This document shows positions 24,222-36,681 of a stretch of DNA of 64,000 bases, one piece after another; the first letter of the stretch is position 1; every line of letters starts with the position of its first letter. The notes under the pieces are model-generated. The model was not told the origin of the DNA. It did not search any database and was given only the letters and a program-made list of their open reading frames with translations. The DNA lies in assembly GCA_050013835.1 (NCBI GenBank), contig JBEKEM010000007.1:62001-126000 (forward strand). Direction: 5' to 3'. The DNA is from Bog-793 sp050013835. Its GTDB lineage: Bacteria; Actinomycetota; Acidimicrobiia; Acidimicrobiales; Bog-793. The translations under genes and the position numbers were made by a program.

Positions 24222-25523
24222 TCAGGTCCCCGAGGTCCAGGAGCTGAGGTAGATGCGCTGGGCCTCGGTGAGGACATCGACCTCGACCCCCATCGAGGCG
24301 AGCTTCAGACGGGCGATCTCCTCGTCGATCTCGGCCGGCACGTCGTAGACGCGCGGCTCGAGCTCGCCCCGGTGCCGGAGCACCCATTCGAGGGTAAGCG
24401 ACTGGTTGGCGAACGACATGTCCATCACCGCTGCGGGGTGGCCCTCGGCCCCGCCGAGGTTGACGAGCCGGCCCTCGGCGATGACGAGGATCCGCTTGGT
24501 CCCGCCGCCGGCCGCGGGGATGGCGAACTCCTCGACGTTCGGACGGACCTCGCGGCGCCGTCCGTCGGCGAGCTTGGCGAGCGCGACGAGATCGATCTCG
24601 ACGTCGAAATGGCCAGAGTTGGCGACGATCGCGCCGTCGGGCATGAGAGCGAAATGCTCGGCGCGCAGCACGTCGCGGTCGCCGGTGACGGTGATGAAGA
24701 TCTCTCCGTCTTGTGCCGCGACCCCCATCGGCGCGACCCGGAAGCCGTCCATCACGGCCTCCAACGCGCGCAGCGGGTTGATCTCGGTGACCGTGACGAT
24801 CGCGCCGAGGCCCCGCGCCCGCGAGGCGACGCCCTTGCCGCAATAGCCGTAGCCAGCGACGACGACCCGGGAGCCCGCGAACAACACGTTCGTCGAGCGG
24901 ATGATGCCGTCGAGCGTCGACTGTCCGGTGCCGTAGCGGTTGTCGAACATGTGCTTCGTGTCGGCGTCGTTGACGGCAATGATCGGGTAGCCAAGCGCCC
25001 CATCCCTCTCCATCGCGCGCAGCCGGATCACGCCGGTCGTCGTCTCTTCGGTCCCGGCGATGACCTCGCCGACCTGTGCCGGGCGCGTCTGGTGCAGGCG
25101 CGAGACAAGGTCGCACCCGTCGTCCATCGTGATCGTCGGGTGGCGGTCGAGCGCGGCGTCGATGTGCGCGTAGTAGCTGCCCGAATCCTCGCCGCGCACG
25201 GCGTAGGTCTCGATCCCCTCGTCGAGCACGAGCGAGGCGGCGACGTCGTCCTGGGTCGACAGCGGGTTCGAAGCGCAGGCGACGACCTCCGCCCCACCGG
25301 CCCGGAGCGTCCGCAGCAGGTTCCCCGTCTCGGTCGTGATGTGCAGACATGCCGCGATCGTCGCCCCGGCGAGCGGTTGCTCGGCGGCGAAACGCTTGGC
25401 GATCGACTCGAGGACGGGCATATTCGCGCCCGCCCAGGCGATCCGCCGCCGACCGAGCTCGGCGAGCGAGGCGTCGGCAAAATCACCGGGAGTCGCGTGT
25501 TCTGGAGTCGTGTCGTCAGCCAC
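24222..25523 (-). CDS. ahcY: Adenosylhomocysteinase
   Basis: 433 aa. The substrate and NAD domains are complete, with NAD motif GYGYCGKG and TTETGNLLRTL near the N-terminus. It cleaves S-adenosylhomocysteine to adenosine and homocysteine. The C-terminus stops at TEAQRIYLSSWTSGT without the longer KPDHYRY tail, so it is the short bacterial/archaeal type. Last of four genes on this strand (manB, Trm112-like, PGI/PMI-like, ahcY), with a 103-bp leader before it. Confidence 0.94.
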   Translation of the reverse strand: MADDTTPEHATPGDFADASLAELGRRRIAWAGANMPVLESIAKRFAAEQPLAGATIAACLHITTETGNLLRTLRAGGAEVVACASNPLSTQDDVAASLVLDEGIETYAVRGEDSGSYYAHIDAALDRHPTITMDDGCDLVSRLHQTRPAQVGEVIAGTEETTTGVIRLRAMERDGALGYPIIAVNDADTKHMFDNRYGTGQSTLDGIIRSTNVLFAGSRVVVAGYGYCGKGVASRARGLGAIVTVTEINPLRALEAVMDGFRVAPMGVAAQDGEIFITVTGDRDVLRAEHFALMPDGAIVANSGHFDVEIDLVALAKLADGRRREVRPNVEEFAIPAAGGGTKRILVIAEGRLVNLGGAEGHPAAVMDMSFANQSLTLEWVLRHRGELEPRVYDVPAEIDEEIARLKLASMGVEVDVLTEAQRIYLSSWTSGT

Positions 25524-25626
25524 GTTCCACCCTTTCCGTCGTCAGGTCCGCAAGCAGGGCGCGCCGGAGCCGCTTCGCACCTTGCTCGTGCCGACCATGC
25601 TCGCCCATCCGGGCGGACTTGTCACC

Positions 25627-26673
25627 TCAGGCCCCGGCCCCGGCGGCGCCGTCGTCGACCGCCGGGGCCGGGCCGGGGTCGATCCCCGCCGCGTCGGCTA
25701 GGCGCAGCGAAACGAACTCTCCCAGCACGATGAGGTCGACGAGCTGGGCGAGCGGCGTCGGCCCCTCGGCGCGCACGACGAGCCGGTCGGCGACGACCTC
25801 GCCGACCAGTTCGTCGACCCTCGCGAACGCCGCGCCCGCCCCCGGCGGCTCGTGGTCCGATCGCAGCTCCACGAGCGTGAGGATCTGCCGTGTCACGTCG
25901 CCACCCTGGCCGAAGGCGGCAATCGCGTCCCACAGCAGTCCCGGCGCGACGAGCACGACTGAGGGCGTCCGGGCGTTGACCGCGATCTCGGACTGCCACC
26001 ACCGGGCCGCGGCAGCACCCAGGCCCGCCCCGCCGACGAGCAGCGGGAACGTCCTTCCGATCCGCCGCACGAGCTCGGCGGCACTCCCGCCTCCCGCCAC
26101 GACAAGCGAGTCCCGGCGGCGCGCCGCCTGGCGGCGGGCGTCGTCGAGGAGGACGCCCGCCTCGGACACCAGGCCGGCTCGCCCAAGGCCGGCGACGAGC
26201 GCGGCGAGCATCGCGAGAAGGGCGCCCCGGGCTCGCGGCGCCGCCGGCAGCGCGACCGAGGGCGCACCCCGTCGGGCGGCGAAGCGGGCGAGCGCACCTT
26301 GCGGAGTGACAGCGATGAGGCGCGCGCCCTGGCGCAGTGCCGTCTTCGCGGCAGCGATGCCGCCCGGGTCGTCACCGGCGAACGACGTGACGATCACGAG
26401 CGCGGTCGGGCCGACGAAGGCGGGGACGGCGCCGGCCGGCAGCCGGACGACCGGGGCCCTTGCCGTCGAGTCGAGGATGGCGGCGGCCATCTCGGCCGCG
26501 ATCCCCGCCGGACCGTCGCCGACGAGGACCACCAGTTCGGGTGGCGGACCCGCGAACAGCGGCAGCCGCGCCGCTTCCTCGATCGATGCGGCAAGCGATT
26601 CCGGCAGTGCCGCCGCGGCACCGCACATCCCGAGCGAGTCGAGGAGCGGCGGCCCGGGGGGCGCGCCCATCAC
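25627..26673 (-). CDS. Degenerate PGI/PMI-family SIS-domain protein
   Basis: 348 aa. Two SIS-like halves resembling bifunctional phosphoglucose/phosphomannose isomerase: LVVLVGDGPAGIAAEM near residue 47 and the C-terminal block with NARTPSVVLVAPGLLWDAI. The positions that carry the catalytic Glu and His in active enzymes (INENAK and NHNE patterns) read SEIAVNART and LLWDAI here, so isomerase activity looks lost. A similar protein sits between manA and pmmA in mycobacteria. ATG 26673 overlaps the Trm112-like stop. Possible regulatory or scaffolding role; unproven. Confidence 0.72.
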   Translation of the reverse strand: MMGAPPGPPLLDSLGMCGAAAALPESLAASIEEAARLPLFAGPPPELVVLVGDGPAGIAAEMAAAILDSTARAPVVRLPAGAVPAFVGPTALVIVTSFAGDDPGGIAAAKTALRQGARLIAVTPQGALARFAARRGAPSVALPAAPRARGALLAMLAALVAGLGRAGLVSEAGVLLDDARRQAARRRDSLVVAGGGSAAELVRRIGRTFPLLVGGAGLGAAAARWWQSEIAVNARTPSVVLVAPGLLWDAIAAFGQGGDVTRQILTLVELRSDHEPPGAGAAFARVDELVGEVVADRLVVRAEGPTPLAQLVDLIVLGEFVSLRLADAAGIDPGPAPAVDDGAAGAGA

Positions 26674-26939
26674 CCGCTGATCTCGTCCGCCGCGCCCGGG
26701 GTGTCGGCGGGTCCCGTCCCGGTGACGACGGCGGAGGCCTCACGCGCCGCGAACCGCGCCGCCTCGGCGTCGTCCACGCTCTCCGCCTCCGTGACGAGGA
26801 GCACCGGTATCCCGTCGCGGACGGCGTAACGACGTCGCAGACGCGGGTTGTACAGCGCCGACTCGTCGGCGAAGTACCAGAGCGGGCCCTTGTCCTCCGG
26901 GTCGACGAGAATCGACAAGAGGAACGCCTCGAGGCTCAC
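26670..26939 (-). CDS. Trm112-like small protein without zinc cysteines
   Basis: 89 aa from GTG 26939. It follows the Trm112 pattern (LLSILVDPEDKGPLWYF, then RRRYAVRDGIPVLL) but has no cysteine at all, so it cannot bind zinc as classical Trm112/YcaR proteins do. The C-terminal 35 residues are acidic/Ala-rich. Overlaps of 4 bp on both sides (manB stop, PGI/PMI-like start) make it part of a tightly coupled unit. Confidence 0.75.
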   Translation of the reverse strand: MSLEAFLLSILVDPEDKGPLWYFADESALYNPRLRRRYAVRDGIPVLLVTEAESVDDAEAARFAAREASAVVTGTGPADTPGAADEISG

Positions 26940-28366
26940 GGCGACCCCCCCTCCCCCTGCTCGGCCCGTCGGATGAGTTGGCGGACCTCGGCGACGTGCG
27001 TGGCACACGACCCGGCGTCGGCGGCCTCGACGTTGAGCCGCAGCAGCGGCTCGGTGTTGGACGGCCGCAAGTTGAACCACCAGTCGCCGCAGTCGACCGT
27101 CAATCCGTCGAGCTTGTCGACGGACTGGCCGAGCGCCGCGTAATGCTTGGCGATCGCGGCGATCACGGCCGCGGTGTCACCCACACCGGAGTTCAGCTCA
27201 CCCGAGTCGGCGTAACGCTCGAAGGGGCGGCGCAGCTCGGAAAGGGCCACGCCCGCGTTGCTCAGCGCGCCCATGACGACGACGGCGGCGATGATCCCCG
27301 AGTCCGCCCGGTAGTTCTCCCGGAAGTAGTAGTGGCCGGAGTGCTCGCCGGCGAAGACGGCCCCCGTCTCGGCCATCCGGGCCTTGATGAACGAATGTCC
27401 GACCCGTGTGCGCACCGCCACCCCCCCGCACTCGGCGATCACCTCGCGGACCGTCTTCGAGCAGATCAGGTTGTAAAGGACCGTCTCCCCGGGGTGTTTG
27501 ACGAGCATCGCCCGGGCGACGATCGCCGCGGTCATCGAACCCGAGAGCGGCTCGCCCCGCTCGTCGACGAGGAAGACACGGTCGGCGTCGCCGTCGAAGG
27601 CGAGCCCCAGGTCGGCCCCCGTGGCGAGGATCCGCTGCTGCAGGTCGACCAGGTTGGCGGGTTCGAGCGGGTTGGCCGGATGGTTGGGGAAGGTGCCGTC
27701 GAGCTCGCCGTAGAGCAGGTCGAGGGTGCAGGGCAACCCCTCGAAGACCCGGGGCGCGATGAGGCCGCCCATCCCGTTGGCGGCGTCGGCCACGACCCGC
27801 AGCGGCAGGAGGCCAGCCGGATCGATGAAGGAACGCACGTGGCGGGCGAACTCGCCCGGCCAGTCGCGGCCGTCGACGGCCGCGCGCGGGGCCGGGAGCT
27901 CCTCGGGTAGGTCCCCGAGCTTCGCCTCGGCGTAGGAGCGGATGTCGGCCAGACCGGTGTCCTGCCCGACGGGCCGGGCACCGGCGAGGCAGAACTTGAT
28001 CCCGTTGTGCTCGGGCGGGTTGTGCGACGCCGTGAGCATCGCGACCGGCACGCCGAGCACCCCCGAGACGAAGTAGGCGAGGTCGGTCGAGGCCAGCCCG
28101 ACGAGCACGACCTCGGCGTCCTCGGACTCGGCTCCGGCCGTGAAGGCCCGAGCGAGCTCGACGCCCGAGGTGCGCATGTCGCGGGCGACGCCGATCCGGC
28201 GCGCACCCTCAGCCCCCCGGCAGAAACGGGCGAACCCGGCCCCGACGGCGAACGCGCGCCGCGGGTCGAACTCCCGGGGCACGACACCCCGGACGTCGTA
28301 GGCCTTGAAGATCGCGCCGAGCCCGCCGGAATCCGCCACGACCACCGACATTACCCGGGGCGCCAC
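26936..28366 (-). CDS. manB: Phosphomannomutase/phosphoglucomutase
   Basis: 476 aa (471 if ATG 28351, before FKAYDVRG, is used). Phosphoserine loop TASHNP with S114, and metal loop DGDADR (258-263), followed by the sugar-binding GEHSGHYYF motif and C-terminal RPSNTEP phosphate clamp. Interconverts Man-6-P and Man-1-P for GDP-mannose, feeding the sugar nucleotidyltransferase and glycosyltransferases of the 36-46 kb region. Confidence 0.93.
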   Translation of the reverse strand: MAPRVMSVVVADSGGLGAIFKAYDVRGVVPREFDPRRAFAVGAGFARFCRGAEGARRIGVARDMRTSGVELARAFTAGAESEDAEVVLVGLASTDLAYFVSGVLGVPVAMLTASHNPPEHNGIKFCLAGARPVGQDTGLADIRSYAEAKLGDLPEELPAPRAAVDGRDWPGEFARHVRSFIDPAGLLPLRVVADAANGMGGLIAPRVFEGLPCTLDLLYGELDGTFPNHPANPLEPANLVDLQQRILATGADLGLAFDGDADRVFLVDERGEPLSGSMTAAIVARAMLVKHPGETVLYNLICSKTVREVIAECGGVAVRTRVGHSFIKARMAETGAVFAGEHSGHYYFRENYRADSGIIAAVVVMGALSNAGVALSELRRPFERYADSGELNSGVGDTAAVIAAIAKHYAALGQSVDKLDGLTVDCGDWWFNLRPSNTEPLLRLNVEAADAGSCATHVAEVRQLIRRAEQGEGGSP

Positions 28367-28387
28367 CGCCGCCCCCGGCGATTCCCC

Positions 28388-29173
28388 CTAGAAGTGCACC
28401 GTCGCGAGCGTGAAGAACGCCGTGACGTTGAACGTGACATGGGCGCAGATCCCGGCCCCCAGCCGCCCAGTACGCGTCGCGAGGACCCCGAGCACGACAC
28501 CGAACCCCGCGAGGGCGGGGAAATCCAGCGCCTCGAAGTGGACGAGGCCGAAGACGAGGCCGACGATGACGACCGCCAGGGGAACCGCGACGCGGGCCCG
28601 CCACCTCGCCAGCCCGCCGATCAGCGCGCGCAGCAACAACCCCCGGAAGAACAGCTCCTCGACGAGCGGGCTGCCGACACAGACGAAGAGCCCGAGCACG
28701 ATGAGACCGGGGCCGTGGACGTGGGCGACGAGGTTTTCGGCCGGCATGCTGATCCGGTGGAAAAGGTGCGGCACGAACGGTGCGAGCGGCGCCTCGAGCA
28801 CCCACACGAGGAGGTACTGCGCCCCCACGCCGGCGGCGATCCCGAGCGGCACGTCCGGCCAGAGCCGCAGTGAGAACCCGTAGTTCTCGGCGAGCGCCTT
28901 CGGCAGGCGGAATCGGCCGGACCGCGGCCGGGACCACACGGCGAGAACCGCGGCCCCCGCCAAGCCGAGCCAAAGCGCTCCGAAACCGACGAGCTCGCCG
29001 CCGAATCCCCCCGTCCCGTGGTGGAGCCCCCGGGCCCCCATGTAGGCGGCGATGGCGACGCCGGAGCAGACGAAGCCCGCGGCGAGGCCCCCGAGCGCCC
29101 AGCTAAGTCCCCATGGGTTCGCCCCGGCGGCGCCGCGGCGCGCGACCTCACCCGCCGCGCCCGACTCGGTCAC
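28388..29173 (-). CDS. CPBP-family intramembrane metalloprotease
   Basis: 261 aa from GTG 29173, with GGAG directly upstream. Six to eight transmembrane helices. CPBP/Abi motifs are present: EELFFRG (about residue 170), FGLVHF and HVTFN, which give the Glu and His ligands of the metal site. The frame is open far upstream to 30541, but that part is only the reverse of ftsH. Related to Rce1-type proteases; substrate unknown. Divergent from ftsH. Confidence 0.87.
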   Translation of the reverse strand: MTESGAAGEVARRGAAGANPWGLSWALGGLAAGFVCSGVAIAAYMGARGLHHGTGGFGGELVGFGALWLGLAGAAVLAVWSRPRSGRFRLPKALAENYGFSLRLWPDVPLGIAAGVGAQYLLVWVLEAPLAPFVPHLFHRISMPAENLVAHVHGPGLIVLGLFVCVGSPLVEELFFRGLLLRALIGGLARWRARVAVPLAVVIVGLVFGLVHFEALDFPALAGFGVVLGVLATRTGRLGAGICAHVTFNVTAFFTLATVHF

Positions 29174-29257
29174 CTCCACACCCCGAGCGTCGCCTGCCAG
29201 CGACAGGCGGTCAACTCGCCCATCGCGCCGACCGGCCGTCCGGGTCGGGCGCCTACG

Positions 29258-31318
<2,061 letters not shown>

Positions 31319-32759
31319 AGCTCCCCGCCGACGTAGACGGGCTCGTCCGCCATGACCCGTAGCGGCAGCCGACCCGAGGCGCTGGCGAGATCGGCGAGGT
31401 CGACGACGACCGAGCCCCCTGCGGGGACGGTGAACAGGCCGAGACCGGCGAGCGGGCCGGAGAGCGAGCGGACCCCGACCGAAACCGGCCGTGGGGACGG
31501 ATTCGACACCGTGACGAGCTCCGAGAGGCGCGGCCCGCTCTCCCCGCCGGCCACGATCCAGCTCTTCGCCGGTCCCGTGGCCCCCGGGTCGACCGTGAAC
31601 CCGACGGGGAACGATGGCAGGCTCCACAGCGCGCGCGACCGGCGCACCGCCGCGCTCCTTCCCCGGGGGGCCGCGACGCGGAGGACCGACGGGACCGCAA
31701 GCTCGCGCGCGGCGACGATCGGCTCACCGTTCATCGAGGTCACGCTCGCCCAGCGCACCGCCGCCTTCGACTCGTCGGCGGCCGGCGAATAGCGCGTCGT
31801 CGCGCCGGGACCGAGCGGCAGCGTGATCTCGCCGACGCCGCTCGGCCCCCCGAGGCGGATCTCGATCTCGGCCGTGCGCCGCCCGGGGTTCTCGAGATCG
31901 AAGGTCTGCTCCACCGGGGCGCCCGCCGGGGCCGCGGCGAAGAACCACCGGTCGGCGGCCGCGTCGACCGGGCCCTCGAGGGCGTCAAAGTTGGCCGACC
32001 GGTCCCCCACGATGTCGAGCGCCCCCGCCGCGACGGCGCCTCCCGACGACGTGACCGTCACCGAGACGAACTGCCGGAACGGGAGCGCGTGGGCGATGGA
32101 CAGCGCGACGACGCGTCCGACGGGGACGAGCACCCCCTGGAGGGCCGGGGGCGTCTGCGGCCCGGTCGGGGTCGCGAACGACATGCTGGCCACCGCGGGC
32201 GTCGCACCCGGGTCGTAGAGGGCGATGGCGAGGTCGTTCCCGGCCCGCGTGCCTCCCGTGGCGAGGTACTGGGTCTTCGTCGCCCGTGCTGCGCACGGCG
32301 CCACCTCCAGTCCCGCCGCGCCCTCGACGCGCTCGACGACCTCGGCACCCCCTCCCTCGACGACGACGCGCGCCGCGGCGAACGAGGTCTGCCGGAAGCG
32401 GGCGAACCCGAGGACCGACTCGGACCGGGCGGGGACGGCGACCTTGCTCGTCGTCACGGCGCCCGAGACCGGGATGATCGTGACGGCCGCCCTGAGGGTC
32501 GTCGCGCCGGGGTTCACGATCACGAGCGACGAGGCTTCGCCAGGTGTCCCCGTCGGCAGGGGCCCGGCGCAGAACCACGCCGAGGAGACCGCCCCGGGCA
32601 GCCCGTCCACCATCGCCGCGAGCCGCCCCGAGGGCGACGGCGTCGCCGTCGGGTGGACGCGCACGCTGGCCACCCCCACCAGGGCGAGGGCGATGAGCAC
32701 CGCCGCGACAACCATCGGGCGCCGGCGCTCGACCAGCACCGCGGTGCCGTTGGCGACCG

Positions 32760-35702
32760 TCATGACGACGCTCCGACCGCCGGCTCCGGCGCGGCCTCGG
32801 CGCCCGCCGCGGCGGCCCGGCGCGCCCGGCGGGCCCGGCGCCGCCGGGTGACGGCGGCGTAGGCGATGGCGAGCCAGGCGGCGAGCGCCACCGCGACGCC
32901 GAGGACGCGCCACGGCGCCGGGGTCCCCCCGCCCGGAACGGCCGGCACCGGCAGTCCTGACCCGTGCCAGGCCGTGTTCCGGAAGAAGTACACCCCTCCC
33001 TCGCTCGGCAGCTCCCGCAGGTCGAGCTGTTTGGACAGGGCGGCGATGAGGTCGGCCGGCGGGGCCGCCTCCGGGGCCTTCTGCACACCGGCGAGCTCCG
33101 GCGCGAACGCCGTCGGGACGACGATCACCCCGACCCCGCTCGGAACGAGCAGCTTGCCGAGCTCGACCGTCCTCCCGAGCTCGGCGTCGCTCACGGCGGC
33201 CGCGACGTTCGCCACCGTGCCGGGGTTGGCGTCCGGCCAGAGCGCGGTGGCGTCCGGCAGGCCGTTCGGCGTGAGGGCCTCGGCGAGTCCGGGACGGATC
33301 TGCCAGCCGGCGGGCGGCAGGGCGAGCGGCGCGCCGAGCCAGAGCTCGCGGCCCGCGGATCCGGCGCCCCTCTGGCCCGCCGTCGCCGAGATGACCGAGT
33401 CGTAGCCGATCTCCGGCAGGTCCCAACGCCCGCCCCAGACGGCGCCGAGCACCGGGAGCAGGCCAGCGAGCGCCACGACGGCGAAGCCGACAGTCGCCGT
33501 TTGCCGCCAGCCGAGTCGTGAGCCCGACACCTCCCGGGCCATCGAGGACACACCCAGACCGACGAGCACGGCGACGCACGACGCCGCCGGGACGATCAGC
33601 TGGCGCGCCGCGCCGCCGCCCTCGCCGAGCCAGCCCTCACCGGCAGCCCAGGTGACCGCGACCGTCGCCAGCAACGCTCCCCAATAGCGCGCGGCCCAGG
33701 CGAACCGCTCAGCCGTGCCAACGACAAGGACGAACAGCGCCGCCGCCACGAAGGCATAGCTGAGCGGGCCGCCACCGATCGGCCCGAGGTCGAAGCGCAG
33801 CAGCGCGGCGAGGTTCGGCACTGCGGCGCCCGTCGTCGTCACACCCACCACGGCGCTGAGGCGCGCCCCCGTCTGGACGAACGTGAGCGACCACGGGAAG
33901 CACAGCACGAAGGCGACGACGACGGCGCCGCCGGCGACGACGAGCCCCCGCAACGACTGCAGCCCGCGGGCGACCCCTCGGACGAGGAACGTGACGCCGA
34001 CCTGGGCGACCGCCACGACGGCGAGGTCGATGACCGCCGCCGGCGCGAACGAGGCCACGATCGCGACCACCACGCCGAGGCTGAGACACTCCTCGGCGGT
34101 CACCCACGAGAGAATCGCCGCCGGCGACTCGGCGTACGGCGGGAGCCGGGTCGCCCGGGCGACCCGGCCGAGCATCCAGGGCATGCCGCCGTAGAGGACG
34201 AGGGCCGGCAGATCCCCCCGGGCGAGGTCGTCCCAGACGAGCGGCAGGAAGAGGTAGGTGATCCCGGCGGCGAATGACGCCGGGCCGGGGCCGAGCGGCC
34301 GGACGAGCCGCACGACGCCCCACACGCCGGCCACGACAGCCAGCACCAGGCCGACCTTCAGGACGACCCCCATCGAGCCGGCCGCCACGACGCCGGCGAG
34401 GCCGAGGATGGCGAAGGCCGGCGAGGCCGGACCCGTCGGCTGGGTCCCGCTCGACGTCGTCCCGCCGAGGTAGGTCGCGATGAGGTGGAACGGCTCCGGG
34501 ATCGGCAGGTAGCCGCCGACGAGCGGCACGTGCCCGACGAGCAGAAGGCGCGAGCCGACAAGGACGACCAGGCCGGCGAGCAGGCCGCAGACGGTCATCC
34601 ACCTCGGGCGGCGCCCGGTTTGGGACGGGTCCGCGGCGAGGACCCCCTCGGTGTCGTGCCGACGCGTCCAGCGCAGGACCGCGGACTCGAGACGCGAGCG
34701 CACCGCCCGCACGAGGCGCGACGAACGACGCGCCGCGAGGCGCAGCACCACCCGGTCGGGCACCCGCCGGGTCGCGCCCACGGCGGCCCGCGCCCCGTCG
34801 AGGTCGCGGGCCGGGGCGAGGTTCCAGCGCCAGGCGTCGATCACCTCACGGGCCCGCCGTCGCCGGCCGATGACGGCGAAGTAGACGATCTCGAGGGCGC
34901 TCAGGCCCGCGAGCTGGACCACGATGCGGGTCCGGCGGGATGGCCCGTAGTTCTTCAGCGTGGCGCGCAGCATGTGCCGCCACTGCAGGGCTCGGGCCTC
35001 CGGCAGCGGCCGGCGCCGCGCGGCCGTGGCCTCGAGGTGGCGGACGGTCGCGAGCGGCGTCACGAAGACCCGGGCACCGGCGATGCGGGCCCGCCAGGAC
35101 AGGTCGATGTCCTCGCCGAACATCGAGATCTCCGGGTCGAACCCGCCGACCGCGGCAAACAGGTCGGCCCGCACGAGCATGCAGCCACCCGGCACGGCGA
35201 AGACCTCGCGCGGCTCGTCGTGCTGGGCCTGGTCTAACTCCCGACGCTTGACGCGGCGCACCGGCGCCCCGAAGCGGTCCATGCTGAGACCGAACTGCAG
35301 GATGCGGTCCGGTTCGTCGGCGTCGACGAGCTTCGGCCCGACGATGCCGGCGTTCGAGCGGAGCGCCTCGTCGACCATCGCCCGGAGGGCGTCGGGATCG
35401 AGGACGACGTCGTCGTGGCAGAAGAGGTAGTAGGTCGCGCCGAGCACGACGTCGCGCGTCGCGTTGGCGCTTGGTCCGAAACCGTCGTTGTGCTCGAGCC
35501 GGGAGACGTAGAACCCGGGCGTGACCGCCGCGACCCGGCTCGCGAGCGGCTCGCTGCTGGCGGCGTCGACCACCAGCGTCGTCAGGTTCGGGTAGTCCTG
35601 CGCCGCGAGCGCGGCGAGGCTCCTCTCGAACCACGGTCCAGAGTCAGAGGCGACGACGACGGCGACGACCGGTGGCGCGTGATCCTCCGGCATCGGAAGC
35701 AT
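32760..35702 (-). CDS. Large glycosyltransferase (GT2 N-terminus, multi-TM C-terminus)
   Basis: 980 aa from ATG 35702. The GT2 domain spans about 10-290: acceptor/donor motifs FCHDDVVLDP (95-104) and FGEDIDLSWR near residue 233. From about residue 425 come many membrane helices and an extracytoplasmic loop region, ending in a last helix and a basic tail. The topology suggests a polyprenyl-phosphate-linked sugar transferase or exporter for cell-wall glycan. The next gene (DUF5719-like) is coupled by an ATGA overlap. The frame continues upstream to 35933 without family content. Confidence 0.85.
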   Translation of the reverse strand: MLPMPEDHAPPVVAVVVASDSGPWFERSLAALAAQDYPNLTTLVVDAASSEPLASRVAAVTPGFYVSRLEHNDGFGPSANATRDVVLGATYYLFCHDDVVLDPDALRAMVDEALRSNAGIVGPKLVDADEPDRILQFGLSMDRFGAPVRRVKRRELDQAQHDEPREVFAVPGGCMLVRADLFAAVGGFDPEISMFGEDIDLSWRARIAGARVFVTPLATVRHLEATAARRRPLPEARALQWRHMLRATLKNYGPSRRTRIVVQLAGLSALEIVYFAVIGRRRRAREVIDAWRWNLAPARDLDGARAAVGATRRVPDRVVLRLAARRSSRLVRAVRSRLESAVLRWTRRHDTEGVLAADPSQTGRRPRWMTVCGLLAGLVVLVGSRLLLVGHVPLVGGYLPIPEPFHLIATYLGGTTSSGTQPTGPASPAFAILGLAGVVAAGSMGVVLKVGLVLAVVAGVWGVVRLVRPLGPGPASFAAGITYLFLPLVWDDLARGDLPALVLYGGMPWMLGRVARATRLPPYAESPAAILSWVTAEECLSLGVVVAIVASFAPAAVIDLAVVAVAQVGVTFLVRGVARGLQSLRGLVVAGGAVVVAFVLCFPWSLTFVQTGARLSAVVGVTTTGAAVPNLAALLRFDLGPIGGGPLSYAFVAAALFVLVVGTAERFAWAARYWGALLATVAVTWAAGEGWLGEGGGAARQLIVPAASCVAVLVGLGVSSMAREVSGSRLGWRQTATVGFAVVALAGLLPVLGAVWGGRWDLPEIGYDSVISATAGQRGAGSAGRELWLGAPLALPPAGWQIRPGLAEALTPNGLPDATALWPDANPGTVANVAAAVSDAELGRTVELGKLLVPSGVGVIVVPTAFAPELAGVQKAPEAAPPADLIAALSKQLDLRELPSEGGVYFFRNTAWHGSGLPVPAVPGGGTPAPWRVLGVAVALAAWLAIAYAAVTRRRRARRARRAAAAGAEAAPEPAVGASS

Positions 35703-35751
35703 CAGGCTAGCCGGGCCGGCACCCCGCCGCTCGGGAGGGGGATGGCCCCCG

Positions 35752-36639
35752 CTACGCGCGCTCGCGGGCCGCCGCGAGCACGTCGACGAGCGTGTCGTGC
35801 AGGGGGATCTCCGGCCTCCAGCCGGTGAGAGCAGCCAGGCGGCCGGCGTCGCCGACGAGGACCGGCAGGTCGACCGGCCGCAAGAGCGCCGCGTCCGCGG
35901 CCGGGGTGACCGGCCGGCGGGCGAGGGCGACAATCTCGGCGAGCACCGTGGCGATCGGGACCGCCACCCCCGAGCAGACGTTGTAGACGTCGCCGGGGAC
36001 GCCCGCCTCGGCGAGCAGCCGGTAGGCGCGCACGACGTCGCGCACGTCGGTGAAGTCCCGCGCCGGGGTGAGGTCGCCGACCCGGATCTCGTCGGCGCCG
36101 GCGCGTTCGGCCTCGACGACCCGGGCGGCCAGCGCCGCCACGACGAAGGAACCGGCCTGGCCCGGCCCGACGTGGTTGAAGGGCCGGACCCGGACGACTT
36201 CGAGCCCGTGGCCGAGGAACGCCTGGAGCCCGGCGTACTCCGCCGCGACCTTGCTCGCCGCGTACGGCGTCACGGGCCGCAGCGGCGCCGTCTCCGTGAC
36301 CGGCGCAGAGTCGGCGATCCCGTAGACCTCGGCCGAGCTCACGAGGATGACCCGGGGGGCCGGCACGAGTTTGCGGGCGACCTCGAGGAGGACGACGGTG
36401 CCGAGGGCGTTCACCCGGAAGGTCTCCGCCGGAATCTCCCAGGACCTCGACACGTCCGCCAGGCCGGCGAGATGGTAGATGACCTGCGGAGCGGCTATGG
36501 CCGCCTCGCGGGCGACGGCCGCCTCGTCGGCGATGTCGAACTCGTCGCGCAGTGGGTAGACCGTGTCGCCGCAGGCCTCGAGGTGGCGGGTGAGCCACGT
36601 CCCGACGAAGCCGGATGCACCGGTGACGAACGTGCGCAC
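35752..36639 (-). CDS. NAD-dependent epimerase/dehydratase, GDP-6-deoxy-mannose reductase-like
   Basis: 295 aa from GTG 36639 (AAGGAGG upstream). Extended SDR: TGASGFVGTWL near the N-terminus, catalytic VSSAEVYG and YAASK pair, and RPFNHVGPGQ. The closest resemblance is to GDP-4-keto-6-deoxy-mannose reductase (Rmd) and GDP-mannose dehydratase relatives. Substrate and product are inferred only. A TAGCGT-like -10 lies upstream of the start. It precedes the two GT1 genes' 3' neighbour on the same strand. Confidence 0.82.
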   Translation of the reverse strand: MRTFVTGASGFVGTWLTRHLEACGDTVYPLRDEFDIADEAAVAREAAIAAPQVIYHLAGLADVSRSWEIPAETFRVNALGTVVLLEVARKLVPAPRVILVSSAEVYGIADSAPVTETAPLRPVTPYAASKVAAEYAGLQAFLGHGLEVVRVRPFNHVGPGQAGSFVVAALAARVVEAERAGADEIRVGDLTPARDFTDVRDVVRAYRLLAEAGVPGDVYNVCSGVAVPIATVLAEIVALARRPVTPAADAALLRPVDLPVLVGDAGRLAALTGWRPEIPLHDTLVDVLAAARERA

Positions 36640-36681
36640 GCCGCCTCCTTCCCCGGGTCACGCTACCTGTCGGGGCCGGCC

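Noticed and set aside
25524..25626. Possible SAH riboswitch upstream of ahcY
   Set aside because: A 6-bp stem closes the region (25546-25551 with 25613-25618), but the SAH riboswitch core sequence is not found; the leader is short and inside an operon.
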